Positions 17,512 to 26,264 of a stretch of DNA of 44,851 nucleotides are shown here, piece by piece; the first letter of the stretch is position 1; every line of letters starts with the position of its first letter. The notes under the pieces are model-generated. The model had not been told where the DNA came from. It saw nothing but the letters and a program-made list of their open reading frames with translations, and searched no databases. The translations under genes and the position numbers were made by a program. The DNA is from Gluconobacter aidae (GTDB lineage Bacteria; Pseudomonadota; Alphaproteobacteria; Acetobacterales; Acetobacteraceae), in contig NZ_WIPH01000020.1 in NCBI RefSeq assembly GCF_009547075.1, positions 1-44,851 of the forward strand, read 5' to 3'.

Positions 17512-18753
17512 GTGTCTTTGTCCCTTTACCGCCGTCTGAGCGCCCGTAATCTCCTGCTGGCCGGTGTTTTCGGTATCGCCGCTCTTGCCGGCTCTGCTCA
17601 TGCTGACGATGTCCTCGGTCAGGCCGTGGGCAAGGATCTGCAGCAGGCCCAGAGCGCCCTGGCATCCAAGAACTACGCCAAGGCGATGGCAGCCGTCGAC
17701 GCCGCGGACGCGGTCAAGGGCAAGACTGATTACGAAGCCTATACCACGGCCCAGATGCGTGCGGCCATCGCCGCGCAGTCCGGCAACACGGATGCTGCCA
17801 TCAAGGCCTATGATGTCCTGATCAACAGCTCCCGTACGCCGAAGGCCGCCAAGGGGCAGATGCTGATGGCGCAGGCCACGATGGCCTACAGCGCCAAGCA
17901 GTATGCCCGGGCGATTCCGGCGACCGAGCGTTATCTGAAGGAATACGGCGCCGATCCGCGCATGCAGACGATGCTGATCCAGTGCTACTACCTGCAGCAG
18001 GACTGGAAAGGCACGGCCAAGGCTGCGCAGGAGCAGGTGGACGCCACGATCAAGGCTGGCAGGATTCCGCCTGAGAACCAGCTTCAGATGCTGGCCACGG
18101 CCTATACGAACCTGAAGGACGCGGATGCCAAGACGCATGCCTATGTGCTGCTGGCCAAGTATTATTCCAAGCCTGACTACTGGTCGATGCTGATCCATGA
18201 TCTGGTGGCCAACCCGAATCTTTCGCCACCGCTCGTTTTCTACGTCGAGCGTCTACGTCTGGCGACCGGTGTGCTCAAGGATCCGTCCGATTATCAGGAT
18301 ATGGGCGAGCGCGCAGTTCAGATGGGTCTGCCTCAGTTGGCGCTTAATCTGCTGAATCAGGGCTATGCCAATCACTCGCTCGGCAATGGTCCGACCGCAG
18401 CCACTGACGCGAAGTTCCACGCCTTTGTGGCCCAGCAGGCTGCAACAAACCGGAGCCAGCTGGCCTCTGCCGTTACGCAGGCTGCTTCTGCTCCGAACGC
18501 AGGTCCCGCTCTGACCGCTGGTTATAATCAGGTGCTGAACGGACAGGTTGATGCCGGTCTGGCTCTGATGAAGACAGGTCTGGGCAAGAAGCCGCATTAT
18601 CCGGATCTGGCTCAGGTCGAATACGGAATGGCCCAGATGGATGGTGGCCAGAAGGCCGAAGCCATCAAGACCTTTGCTTCCGTGCAGGGCAATGGCCCGG
18701 CCAAGGACGTTGCTGAACTCTGGTCGCTGCTACTGTCGCGTCCTGCAAAGTAA
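17512..18753 (+). CDS. Secreted tetratricopeptide-repeat protein linked to the Ton system
   Basis: A 413-residue periplasmic protein with a signal peptide ending near GSAHA. The mature part is almost wholly alpha-helical with degenerate TPR-like repeats, for example ALASKNYAKAMAAVDAAD, AAIAAQSGNTDAAIKAYDVL and MAYSAKQYARAIPATERYL. It begins with GTG at 17512, four bases after the exbD2 stop, with GGAAGGA as ribosome site. The tight coupling suggests it works with the TonB-ExbBD complex, perhaps as a periplasmic scaffold; this is inference from position. Confidence 0.82.
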   Translation: MSLSLYRRLSARNLLLAGVFGIAALAGSAHADDVLGQAVGKDLQQAQSALASKNYAKAMAAVDAADAVKGKTDYEAYTTAQMRAAIAAQSGNTDAAIKAYDVLINSSRTPKAAKGQMLMAQATMAYSAKQYARAIPATERYLKEYGADPRMQTMLIQCYYLQQDWKGTAKAAQEQVDATIKAGRIPPENQLQMLATAYTNLKDADAKTHAYVLLAKYYSKPDYWSMLIHDLVANPNLSPPLVFYVERLRLATGVLKDPSDYQDMGERAVQMGLPQLALNLLNQGYANHSLGNGPTAATDAKFHAFVAQQAATNRSQLASAVTQAASAPNAGPALTAGYNQVLNGQVDAGLALMKTGLGKKPHYPDLAQVEYGMAQMDGGQKAEAIKTFASVQGNGPAKDVAELWSLLLSRPAK

Positions 18754-18774
18754 GATTTTCGTCTTGGAGAAGTA

Positions 18775-18808
18775 TAAAAAAGCCGGGGTTCCGCCCCGGC
18801 TTTTTTTA
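18775..18808. terminator. Bidirectional terminator between the tonB operon and flgH
   Basis: A-run, AGCCGGGG-loop-CCCCGGCT and T-run make a strong symmetric rho-independent terminator that can serve the tonB operon on the plus strand and flgH on the minus strand. Confidence 0.95.
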
Positions 18809-18813
18809 TGTAT

Positions 18814-19575
18814 TCAGAACGGCAGGATCGCGTCCATGACCTGCTGGCCATAACGGGGTGTCTGAAGCTGCGTGAGGGTTCCGCGACCTCCGTAGGAAAT
18901 CCGTGCTTCCGCCATCCGGTCATGCGTTACGGTATTATCGGCCGTGATATCCTGTGGTCGGACGATGCCGCTGACTCCCAGTTCACGCAACTCGCTGTTC
19001 ACCCGCACTTCCTGCTTTCCCATTACGACGAAATTGCCGTTGGGCAGCACCTGGGTGATCGTTCCTGCCAGACGCAGGGTCACGGTCTCGTTGCGGGTAA
19101 TCTTGCCGGTTGCGCCGGAATCGCTGCTGCTGGCGGTGCTCAGGCTGTCTGCTCCGGTGATGGCGCTGATGACCTTGCCTTTGATCCCGAACAGATTGGG
19201 AATCCCGAATTTCTCGTCAGCGGTCCGGTCGGCAGTCGTGCCGTTGTTGAAGGCGGCGTTGTCGGTGATATCCACGATGATCGTGACCAGATCACCCACC
19301 TGCGATGCCCGCTGATCCTTGAAGAACGCCTTGCTGCCCGAGCGCCAGAGGCTCGCGGCCTCGTCGGGGGGGGGCTGAAGTGGCGGCATCGGCATGGTGA
19401 CGGGCCGGTAGGAATTGGCCAGCGTGGGATCGGTAATGGATGTCATGCGGGGAGGCCGCCCGATCTCCGACATCTGCGCGAGGGAATTGCAGCCTGACAG
19501 GACCGGCAAAAGGCCGAGCAGCCCCAGAGTGCGAACAGCCAGAGTGCGAACAGAATGTCGAAAAGCGTACCGCAT
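18814..19575 (-). CDS. flgH: Flagellar L-ring protein FlgH
   Basis: A 253-residue outer membrane lipoprotein forming the L-ring around the flagellar rod. The signal ends in the lipobox LSGC with Cys29. SLWRSGSKAFFKDQRASQVGD, then LVTIIVDITDNA, the Gly/Ser-rich middle, LPNGNFVVMGKQEVRVNSE and the VSGIVRPQDI motif are all typical. No other flagellar gene is in the window. ATG at 19575 is chosen because a signal peptide follows it, though no clear ribosome site is visible; GTG at 19620 is in frame upstream. Confidence 0.93.
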   Translation of the reverse strand: MRYAFRHSVRTLAVRTLGLLGLLPVLSGCNSLAQMSEIGRPPRMTSITDPTLANSYRPVTMPMPPLQPPPDEAASLWRSGSKAFFKDQRASQVGDLVTIIVDITDNAAFNNGTTADRTADEKFGIPNLFGIKGKVISAITGADSLSTASSSDSGATGKITRNETVTLRLAGTITQVLPNGNFVVMGKQEVRVNSELRELGVSGIVRPQDITADNTVTHDRMAEARISYGGRGTLTQLQTPRYGQQVMDAILPF

Positions 19576-19879
19576 GGGAAAGTTGAGATCCGTCAGTTCC
19601 GTATGATCCCAAGCAAACACGACAACGGTAAAAAACCTGTTAAGACGTCATCATTCCAGTCCACTGAAAAGACTCGGACTTCGCCTGCATCTGGCGGGAA
19701 GGCTGTTTGAGCGTGACGGTTCCCGCCTGACCCTTGCCCTGTCGGAGGATGTGGCCGAAAACAGCATGGCGTGGGCCGATGTTCCTGATGGCCCGGGCCC
19801 ATCCTGTCTGGAGAATGCCCCATGCCGATCGTTTCAGCTTCTTTCACCGCGGATAGTTCCTCCGCATTCCGCTCCTGAC

Positions 19880-20794
19880 ATGGGGCTGCGGATTCTGCTG
19901 ACTGGCGGCCAGGGCTTCGTCGGGCAGCATTTCAAGGCGCGTCTGAAAGATCGCATTCCCGGTCATGTCCTGCTCGAAGATCCGATGGATATCCGGGACC
20001 GTGCCGCCGTCGAGCGGTTCGTGAAAGACGAAAAGCCCGATGCCTGCCTGCATCTGGCCGCCGTGTCTTCGGTTGCCCGTGAGAAAGCGGAAAATGCTGA
20101 GGCCTGGACCGTCAATCTCGATGGAACGCTCATTCTGGCCGAAACCTTCGAGACCCACGCTCCTCAGGCCAGTTTCGTGTTCGTTTCGACGGCCGAGATC
20201 TATGGCGCCAGTTTTGCCTCGGGCCAGCCTCTCGACGAGTCCGCCCTGATCGCGCCAGTCAGTTCCTATGCGTCAAGCAAGGCCGCGGCGGATCTGGCGA
20301 TCGGAAATCTGAGTCAGGAAGGGCTGCATGGCCTGCGTCTGCGTTCCTTCACTCAGGCTGGAACGGCACAGGATGAAGAAGCCATTCTGCCGTTTCTTGC
20401 GGCTCAGGTCGCCCGGATCGAGGCAGGACAGCAGCCCCCGGCCATGACCGTGGGTCATCCGGATGCCGGTTTTGACATCACCGACGTTCGCGATGCCTGT
20501 GACGCCTATATCGATGCGCTCGCACTTCCCCGGCCTCTGCCGAACGGAACGGTTCTGAACATCTGTTCCGGCGTGACCCGGAGCGTGCGGTCCATGGCGC
20601 GTGATCTGCTGGAAGTCGCCGGGATTTCCGCATCCCTGAAGGTCGATTCCACCATCCCCTGTCCGTCCGGTCTGCCATCCATGCGGGGTAATCCGGCTGC
20701 CGCCCGTCAGGCACTGGGCTGGGCGCCGCGTATTCCGTGGCATGAGACCCTGGTCACGGTTCTCAATGACTGGCGTTACCGGATCAGACCATAA
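19880..20794 (+). CDS. NAD(P)-dependent sugar-nucleotide epimerase/reductase, GDP-4-keto-6-deoxymannose reductase-like
   Basis: A 304-residue short-chain dehydrogenase of the extended type. LLTGGQGFVGQHF is the Rossmann glycine motif, HLAAVSSVAREKAENAEAW matches the Rmd-like branch, VSTAEIYG holds the catalytic Ser/Thr, and SYASSKAAAD near residue 129 the Tyr and Lys. Rmd makes GDP-rhamnose for surface glycans; assignment to this exact reaction is tentative. The frame is open back to about 19640, but that extension has no family similarity, so ATG 19880 at the Rossmann strand is used despite the lack of a clear ribosome site. Confidence 0.78.
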   Translation: MGLRILLTGGQGFVGQHFKARLKDRIPGHVLLEDPMDIRDRAAVERFVKDEKPDACLHLAAVSSVAREKAENAEAWTVNLDGTLILAETFETHAPQASFVFVSTAEIYGASFASGQPLDESALIAPVSSYASSKAAADLAIGNLSQEGLHGLRLRSFTQAGTAQDEEAILPFLAAQVARIEAGQQPPAMTVGHPDAGFDITDVRDACDAYIDALALPRPLPNGTVLNICSGVTRSVRSMARDLLEVAGISASLKVDSTIPCPSGLPSMRGNPAAARQALGWAPRIPWHETLVTVLNDWRYRIRP

Positions 20795-20881
20795 GGTTCT
20801 GCTCTCGAGATCGTCAGATGCTGGACAGCGCCTGAGCGCGTTGTCATTCTTTCCGCAGAACCGGCAACCGGAGTGCGTATA

Positions 20882-21061
20882 GTGACAGACCCTCATGATA
20901 CCGAAATCACGGTGCTCGCCCGTGCGAATGGCCTGACCATTCCTGCCGAATTTCACGCCGGCGTGCGGAGCAATCTTGAGCTTTTGCGCAGCTACGGCGC
21001 GCTGATCGAAGGGCTGGACCTGCCAGATCGCCTCGAACCTGCCTTCCGGTACGAACCATGA
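20882..21061 (+). CDS. hpxX: HpxX/AtzG-like small amidase partner (DUF4089)
   Basis: A 59-residue protein like AtzG, a small GatC-like subunit that pairs with AtzE-type amidases. The body LARANGLTIPAEFHAGVRSN and YGALIEGLDLP matches the DUF4089 pattern. GTG at 20882 with GGAG eight bases upstream is preferred; GTG at 20873 is in frame. The stop overlaps the amidase ATG (ATGA), so the two are made together. The pair corresponds to hpxX-hpxY of the Klebsiella purine pathway. Confidence 0.82.
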   Translation: MTDPHDTEITVLARANGLTIPAEFHAGVRSNLELLRSYGALIEGLDLPDRLEPAFRYEP

Positions 21062-22392
21062 GCGGCCTTCAGCAGCGCACCCTCGGGCTTGCGGCCAGTG
21101 TACGCAAAGGCGAGATTTCCGCCCGCGACCTGACCGTAAAGACCCTGGCCGATATCGAGGCGCGGGACAAAGACTATAACTGCGTCACGCGCCTGCTGAT
21201 GCATCGTGCGCTGGAAGCTGCCGAGCGCGTGGACCGGCTGGTGCTACAGGGTCAGGATCCGGGGCCGCTCGCCGGGGTGCCCTTTGGCATCAAGGACCTG
21301 TTTGATGTCCGTGGGGAAATTACGACGGCTGGCTCGAAGGTTCTCGCCAATGATCTACCAGCCACGCAGGATGCAACACTTGTTGCTCACATGATCGCGG
21401 CCGGGGCCATTCCCATTGCGCTGACGAACATGGACGAGTTTGCCTACGGGTTCGCCACGATCAATGCCCATTACGGCAATACCCGCAATCCGCATGTTCC
21501 CGAGCGTCTGGCCGGCGGATCATCAGGCGGTTCGGCGGCGGGGGTGGCGGCGCGGATGTTTTCCCTCGGTCTTGGGTCTGACACGAACGGCTCCATCCGC
21601 GTTCCGGCATCGCTTTGCGGGATCTGGGGTCTGCGGGCGACGCAGGGGCGTCTGTCGGTTGAAGGCAGTTATCCCTTCGTCCCGAGCCTCGATACGGTTG
21701 GGCCGTTCGCCGACAGTGCAGGCGGCCTGAAAGCCTGTTTTGAAGCCCTCTGCGCCAGATCGCTGGCGGATGTGGATGTGGGCAGTCTGCGCATTGCCCG
21801 TCTTGGCGGATGGTTCGGAGAGAACATGTCTGCGCCGATGCAGACCGCGATCGATAGGCTTTCCATGGCGCTGGGAGCCACGGATGTTGTCGAACTTCCG
21901 GAAGTAGCGCGGGCGCGGGCTGCGGCTTTCGTCATCAGCGCTTCCGAAGGGGCGGGGCAGCATCTCAAACGCCTGCGCGCGCAGGCCGCGGACTATGATC
22001 CCGCTGTCCGGGATCGGCTTCTGGCCGGTGCGCTCCTGCCGTCAACGCTGATCTTTCAGGCCCATCGTCTGCGGAACTGGTTCCGCGACCGCATGCACGA
22101 GGCTTTTGCGAAGACGGACATCCTGCTGGCTCCGGCGCTTGTCGGCGAGGCGCCGCGTTTCGATCAGCCGGAAATCGAAATCGGCGGCAAAATGGTCTCT
22201 GCCCGTGCCAATCTGGGCCTTTACACCCAGCCCTTGACGCTTGCGGGTTTCCCGGTCCTGACGGCCCCGATGAAGGTTCCGGGCCTGCCCCTCGGTGCGC
22301 AGTTGATCGCGCGTCCGGGGCGGGAGGACCAGCTCTTTGCTTTGGCGGAAAAGCTGGAAGCGGCCGGACTGGCCGAAGCCCGTCTGATCTGA
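21058..22392 (+). CDS. hpxY: AtzE/HpxY-type amidase
   Basis: A 444-residue amidase-signature enzyme that hydrolyses an amide with a Ser-cisSer-Lys triad. Lys is in GVPFGIKDLFDV (about 79), the first Ser in GGSSGGSAAGVAA (about 154) and the nucleophile Ser in SDTNGSIRVPAS (about 178). AtzE relatives act on 1-carboxybiuret; in the hpx setting the likely substrate is oxalurate or a related ureide. It is coupled to hpxX by a four-base overlap and convergent with hpxW. Confidence 0.86.
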   Translation: MSGLQQRTLGLAASVRKGEISARDLTVKTLADIEARDKDYNCVTRLLMHRALEAAERVDRLVLQGQDPGPLAGVPFGIKDLFDVRGEITTAGSKVLANDLPATQDATLVAHMIAAGAIPIALTNMDEFAYGFATINAHYGNTRNPHVPERLAGGSSGGSAAGVAARMFSLGLGSDTNGSIRVPASLCGIWGLRATQGRLSVEGSYPFVPSLDTVGPFADSAGGLKACFEALCARSLADVDVGSLRIARLGGWFGENMSAPMQTAIDRLSMALGATDVVELPEVARARAAAFVISASEGAGQHLKRLRAQAADYDPAVRDRLLAGALLPSTLIFQAHRLRNWFRDRMHEAFAKTDILLAPALVGEAPRFDQPEIEIGGKMVSARANLGLYTQPLTLAGFPVLTAPMKVPGLPLGAQLIARPGREDQLFALAEKLEAAGLAEARLI

Positions 22393-22402
22393 TTAGCACC
22401 CC

Positions 22403-22438
22403 AGCGCCTCGGCCATTTTCGTGTGGTCGAGGCGCTTT
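22403..22438. terminator. Hairpin between convergent hpxY and hpxW
   Basis: AGCGCCTCG and CGAGGCGCT form a 9-bp stem with GCCA/TGGT pairing inside the loop, followed by TTTC. It lies in the 45-base gap between the two convergent stops and may end both transcripts. Confidence 0.65.
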
Positions 22439-24030
22439 CACCACGCGGCAACGGCCCCGTCACTGCGAGGATCGGTGGCACCTTCAAGCCGACCGTTTTC
22501 GTGGCGGATCAGCGCACCGGCATGGCCCATGATGATGGATCGCCCGTCAAGCGCCTCGACCGTATGCCCGGCTGCCTCAAGCCGCGACATGACATTCGGA
22601 CTGAATCCCGGCTCTACCTTGAGCGACAGGCTCTCGTCTCCCCAGGTGCGCCCGAGCAGCCAGCGCGGACGGCAGATGGCCTCCTGAAGTGGCACGCCAT
22701 AGCGGACGTGACGGCTGAAGATCGCGGCCTGTGTCTGGGGCTGGCCTTCGCCGCCCATGGTGCCATAGACCATCGTGCGGCCATCCCGCAGCCGGGCGGC
22801 AGCGGGGTTGAGCGTATGGAACGGCTTGGCGCCGGGACGCAGGATGTTCCAGCCGGAATGGGCCAGCCGGAAGGATGATCCGCGGTTTTGCCAGAACAGT
22901 CCGCTCTGTGGCAGCATCACGCCGGAGCCGAACTCGAAATAGAGGCTCTGGATCATGCTGACTGCGACGCCATTGCGGTCGATCGCACCCATCCAGGTCG
23001 TGTCGCCCCACTGTGTCTGCTCTGTCCAGGGCATGGCGTGGGTCATGGAGATGCGGGACGCCATCGTTTCCAGCCGTGCCGGATTGGCCAGCAGTTCCCG
23101 GGCGAGTGTCTCGGAGTGTTCGCTGCCATCCGTATGGCGGTTGCGATAGAGGAACGCCTGTTTGGTCGCTTCGACCAGACCATGCACATGCGCAAAGCTC
23201 TCCGGCCCGTCCGTACGGCTCAGGTGATCCGACAGGGCCAGAATGAGCAGTGAGGCCACGCCCTGCGTGGGCGGGGCGGTATTGTAAAGGAAGCCATCGC
23301 TGGTCTGCACATGCAGCGGTTCCTTGATCTCCGCCCGATGTGCCAGAAGATCCAGAGACCGGACCGGACTGCCTGCGGCGGCAAGATCGGCGGCCAGACC
23401 GCGCGCCAGCGGCCCGTTATAGAAACTTCGCAACCCGTCCCGGGTTAGCATTTTCAGCGTCCGGGCCAGTTCAGGCGATTTGCGGATACTGCCCGCTGTC
23501 CATGGTTTGCCGTCGGGAAAGCAGATCCGCGCCAGCGTCGGATCCGACATCAGTTCCGGCTGTTTCTGTGCAAGAAGTGCTCCCTCGCTTTCGGAGACGA
23601 CCCGCCCGTGTTCCGCATAATGGATGGCATCACGCAGCAGGCGGTCCAGCGGCAGGGGCTCGCGGAGTTCGGCGCTCAGGCCCAGAGCGGCTTCCCAGCC
23701 GGACACCGTTCCCGCCACCGTATTGGCCGCGAGACCGCCGCGCCAGGGAATGGTGGTGTGTCCGGCCTCGGCATAGAGCGCGTGCTCTGCTCCCATCGCC
23801 AGCGCCCCGCAGGCGTCTATGGCGATGGTCCGTCCGTCCGGATGGCAGATCAGCCAGAACGCATCCCCCCCCAGACCCGTCATGTGGGGGTAGACGACGG
23901 CCAGCGTGGAGGCCGTGGCGACAATGGCCTCGATCGCCGTTCCACCGTCGCGCAGGACATCCAGCCCGGCCTGGCTTGCAAGATGGTGCGGGCACGTCAC
24001 CATGCCGCCAAGGGCGTTGGGTGTCAGCAT
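22438..24030 (-). CDS. hpxW: HpxW-like oxamate amidohydrolase (gamma-glutamyltransferase family)
   Basis: A 530-residue Ntn-hydrolase that should self-cleave into two subunits; the length is near that of Klebsiella HpxW. The predicted nucleophile Thr is in QWGDTTWMGAIDRNG near residue 343, followed by SMIQSLYFEFGSGVMLPQS, which sets HpxW-like proteins apart from ordinary GGT. GTMGGEGQPQTQAAI near the end is the family Gly-Gly motif. Expected reaction: oxamate to oxalate and ammonia. No signal peptide follows ATG 24030, which has GAGG eight bases upstream, so the enzyme is probably cytoplasmic. It starts 10 bases after the LysR gene, on the same strand. Confidence 0.86.
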   Translation of the reverse strand: MLTPNALGGMVTCPHHLASQAGLDVLRDGGTAIEAIVATASTLAVVYPHMTGLGGDAFWLICHPDGRTIAIDACGALAMGAEHALYAEAGHTTIPWRGGLAANTVAGTVSGWEAALGLSAELREPLPLDRLLRDAIHYAEHGRVVSESEGALLAQKQPELMSDPTLARICFPDGKPWTAGSIRKSPELARTLKMLTRDGLRSFYNGPLARGLAADLAAAGSPVRSLDLLAHRAEIKEPLHVQTSDGFLYNTAPPTQGVASLLILALSDHLSRTDGPESFAHVHGLVEATKQAFLYRNRHTDGSEHSETLARELLANPARLETMASRISMTHAMPWTEQTQWGDTTWMGAIDRNGVAVSMIQSLYFEFGSGVMLPQSGLFWQNRGSSFRLAHSGWNILRPGAKPFHTLNPAAARLRDGRTMVYGTMGGEGQPQTQAAIFSRHVRYGVPLQEAICRPRWLLGRTWGDESLSLKVEPGFSPNVMSRLEAAGHTVEALDGRSIIMGHAGALIRHENGRLEGATDPRSDGAVAAW

Positions 24031-24040
24031 GGCAGGAGCC

Positions 24041-24925
24041 TCACAGTGGCAGGTGATCGGGTTGCAGTCGGGGAATATGGAGGCAGAGTGTGCGGACCAG
24101 CAGGGCTTCCGGCCCCTGAGCGGTCTGGTGACGGGTGGAGGCAATGAATTCCACCTGAGGCATTTCGGGCAGCAGGCCGGGCGTGCAGTGTGACAGGTGT
24201 TCCATATTGCGCAGAAAGGCAGGTTGCGGAGTTACGCCATATCCCGCGCGCACGGCAGCCAGCAGGGCGCCAAGACTGCCGCTGGTAAAGGCCAGATGCC
24301 ATGCGCGGCCGGACCGGTTGAGCGTTTCGATGGCCAGCCGCCGCGTGACGCTGCCATCGGGGAAGGTCACGAGCGGGATGGACTGGTCTGCGGGAAAATC
24401 CGCGTCGGCCGGAGCGTACCAGCGCATGTCTTCGGTCCAGAGCTTCTGCCCTCGGGTCTCCGTCGTGCGTCGCATGCCGCACCAGACGTCCAGTTCACCC
24501 TGTTCCAGAAGACGCGCCAGACAGGCCGAGAGCCCGACCGTCATCGTGATCTGAAGGAGCGGATGGGAGGCGCGGAAGGTCCCGAGGATCTCGGGAAAGC
24601 GTGTCAGGAGCAGGTCTTCCGTTACACCCAGACGGATCGTCCCACGCGGCGCATCCTGCCGGAAGCGGGACAGGATGCTGTCCTCGCACTGGAGAAGCTG
24701 TCTCGCCAGACCGATGAGCGCCATGCCATCCTCGGTCAGTCGAACGCTTTTGGTGCTTCGGGCCAGAAGGCGCGCGCCAAGCTGCTCCTCCAGCCGGCTG
24801 ACATGCTGGCTGATGGTGGACTGGCTGACTCCCTGGCTCTGCGCGGCGGATGTGAAGTGCAGCGTTTCCGCGACCGCGAGAAAGGATTGCAGATGGAACG
24901 GATCGAGATGCATCTGATCTTTCAT
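24041..24925 (-). CDS. LysR-type transcriptional regulator of the purine cluster
   Basis: A 294-residue regulator. The N-terminal winged helix reads FLAVAETLHFTSAAQSQGVS, then QSTISQHVSRLEEQLGARLL, followed by a LysR substrate-binding domain. It is divergent from hpxK with about 100 bases between them and is in an operon with hpxW, so it probably controls both directions in response to a pathway intermediate. ATG 24925 is used; ATG 24913 is a few codons inside. Confidence 0.9.
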   Translation of the reverse strand: MKDQMHLDPFHLQSFLAVAETLHFTSAAQSQGVSQSTISQHVSRLEEQLGARLLARSTKSVRLTEDGMALIGLARQLLQCEDSILSRFRQDAPRGTIRLGVTEDLLLTRFPEILGTFRASHPLLQITMTVGLSACLARLLEQGELDVWCGMRRTTETRGQKLWTEDMRWYAPADADFPADQSIPLVTFPDGSVTRRLAIETLNRSGRAWHLAFTSGSLGALLAAVRAGYGVTPQPAFLRNMEHLSHCTPGLLPEMPQVEFIASTRHQTAQGPEALLVRTLCLHIPRLQPDHLPL

Positions 24926-24954
24926 CCCGATATGTGGGACCATATTTATTGGCA

Positions 24955-24967
24955 GGTCAACTTGATC
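24955..24967. promoter_or_regulatory. Candidate LysR operator in the divergent promoter region
   Basis: GGTCAACTTGATC is a 13-bp near-palindrome with core TCAA-C-TTGA. It lies midway between the LysR gene and hpxK, where a LysR-type autoregulatory site is expected. No functional evidence is available from sequence alone. Confidence 0.38.
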
Positions 24968-25028
24968 TGACTCCGTTATGAGAGCAAAGTTTCCCTTCCT
25001 TAACACATCCCCCTGGACAGGAGCCCCC

Positions 25029-26264
25029 ATGACAGCCCACGGAGCCCGCGCCGTCGAGCGGTGCCGTATTCTCGCGGATGTCCCGTTCAGCGAGACATCG
25101 GGCAGTCTGTTCCGTTTCTGGCTTGGTCCCGCCTATCAGCGTACCCTCACACAGGTCGCGGAATGGATGGAAGAAGCCGGTCTGACCACCCGTCTGGACG
25201 CGGCCGGGAGCCTGATCGGACGCTATGAGGGTCTGACGCGTGGCGCTCCGGCGCTGATGATCGGCTCCCATCTCGATACGGTTCGCAATGGCGGGGCCTT
25301 TGACGGGAATCTGGGGGTTATGCTGGGGATCGAACTGGTCGCCGCTCTGAATGACGAAGGCACGCGCCTGCCATTCGCCATCGAAGTCATGGGCTTCGGA
25401 GACGAGGAAGGCTCGCGTTTTGCGGCTCCCATGATCTGTTCCCGCGCCATGGCCGGGCTGATCGAGTCCATCCCTGAAAACATGACCGATGCATCCGGGA
25501 TAACCATGGCCGACGCCATGATCCGCTACGGCCTCGATCCCGCCCGTCTGACCGAAGCTGCGCGTCGCCCCGATGAACTGCTTGCCTATATCGAACCCCA
25601 TATCGAGCAGGGGCCCGCCATTGAAAGCGCGGATGGTGAAATCGGCGTCGTCACGGCCATCGCCGCCCAGACCCGGCAGCGCGTGACGGTCACCGGCCAG
25701 TCCGACCATGCGGGCACGACTCCCATGAGTATGCGTCAGGATGCTCTTGCGGCGTCGGCCGAAATGATTCTTGCAGTCGAACGTCATGGTGCCTCAGGCG
25801 GCACGACGCAGGTCGCTACGGTTGGTCAGATCGACGTTACTCCGAATACGTCGAATGTCATTCCCGGCGAAGTCCGCTTTTCGCTCGATATGCGGGCCGA
25901 AACCAACGAGGCCCGCGATGCCATGGCCGAGGCGATCCGCATCGATCTGCGTGCCATAGCGGGTCGGCGCGGTCTGGGGATCATGTTCGACACACCCCAG
26001 AATCTGCCTGCCGCCGCCTGTGCGCCCGAACTGGTGGAGCGGCTGGCCCGCGCCGTCACGAACGTCACCGGTTGTCCGGCCCAGCGCCTTCTAAGTGGCG
26101 CCGGTCATGACGCCATGGCCATGGTCGATCTGTGTCCGATGGGGATGCTGTTCATCCGCAGTCCCGGTGGCCTGAGCCATCATCCCGATGAAACAGTCCG
26201 TGTGGGAGATGTCGAGCTTGCCCATCGCGCCCTGCTCGCCTTCGTCAAGGAGTTCCAGTCATGA
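25029..26264 (+). CDS. hpxK: Allantoate amidohydrolase (M20 family, HpxK/AllC-like)
   Basis: A 411-residue metal-dependent amidohydrolase of the hydantoinase/carbamoylase M20 group. Metal ligands are visible in GSHLDTVRNGGAFDGNLG (His about 80, Asp about 91), FGDEEGSRF (Glu about 125), EPHIEQGP (His about 190) and GLSHHPDE (His about 382). SDHAGTTPM belongs to the dimerisation lid. It would hydrolyse allantoate to ureidoglycine, ammonia and CO2. The ATG at 25029 has AGGAG upstream. It overlaps hpxJ by ATGA, and that pairing with a ureidoglycine aminotransferase favours allantoate over other carbamoyl amino acids. Confidence 0.87.
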   Translation: MTAHGARAVERCRILADVPFSETSGSLFRFWLGPAYQRTLTQVAEWMEEAGLTTRLDAAGSLIGRYEGLTRGAPALMIGSHLDTVRNGGAFDGNLGVMLGIELVAALNDEGTRLPFAIEVMGFGDEEGSRFAAPMICSRAMAGLIESIPENMTDASGITMADAMIRYGLDPARLTEAARRPDELLAYIEPHIEQGPAIESADGEIGVVTAIAAQTRQRVTVTGQSDHAGTTPMSMRQDALAASAEMILAVERHGASGGTTQVATVGQIDVTPNTSNVIPGEVRFSLDMRAETNEARDAMAEAIRIDLRAIAGRRGLGIMFDTPQNLPAAACAPELVERLARAVTNVTGCPAQRLLSGAGHDAMAMVDLCPMGMLFIRSPGGLSHHPDETVRVGDVELAHRALLAFVKEFQS

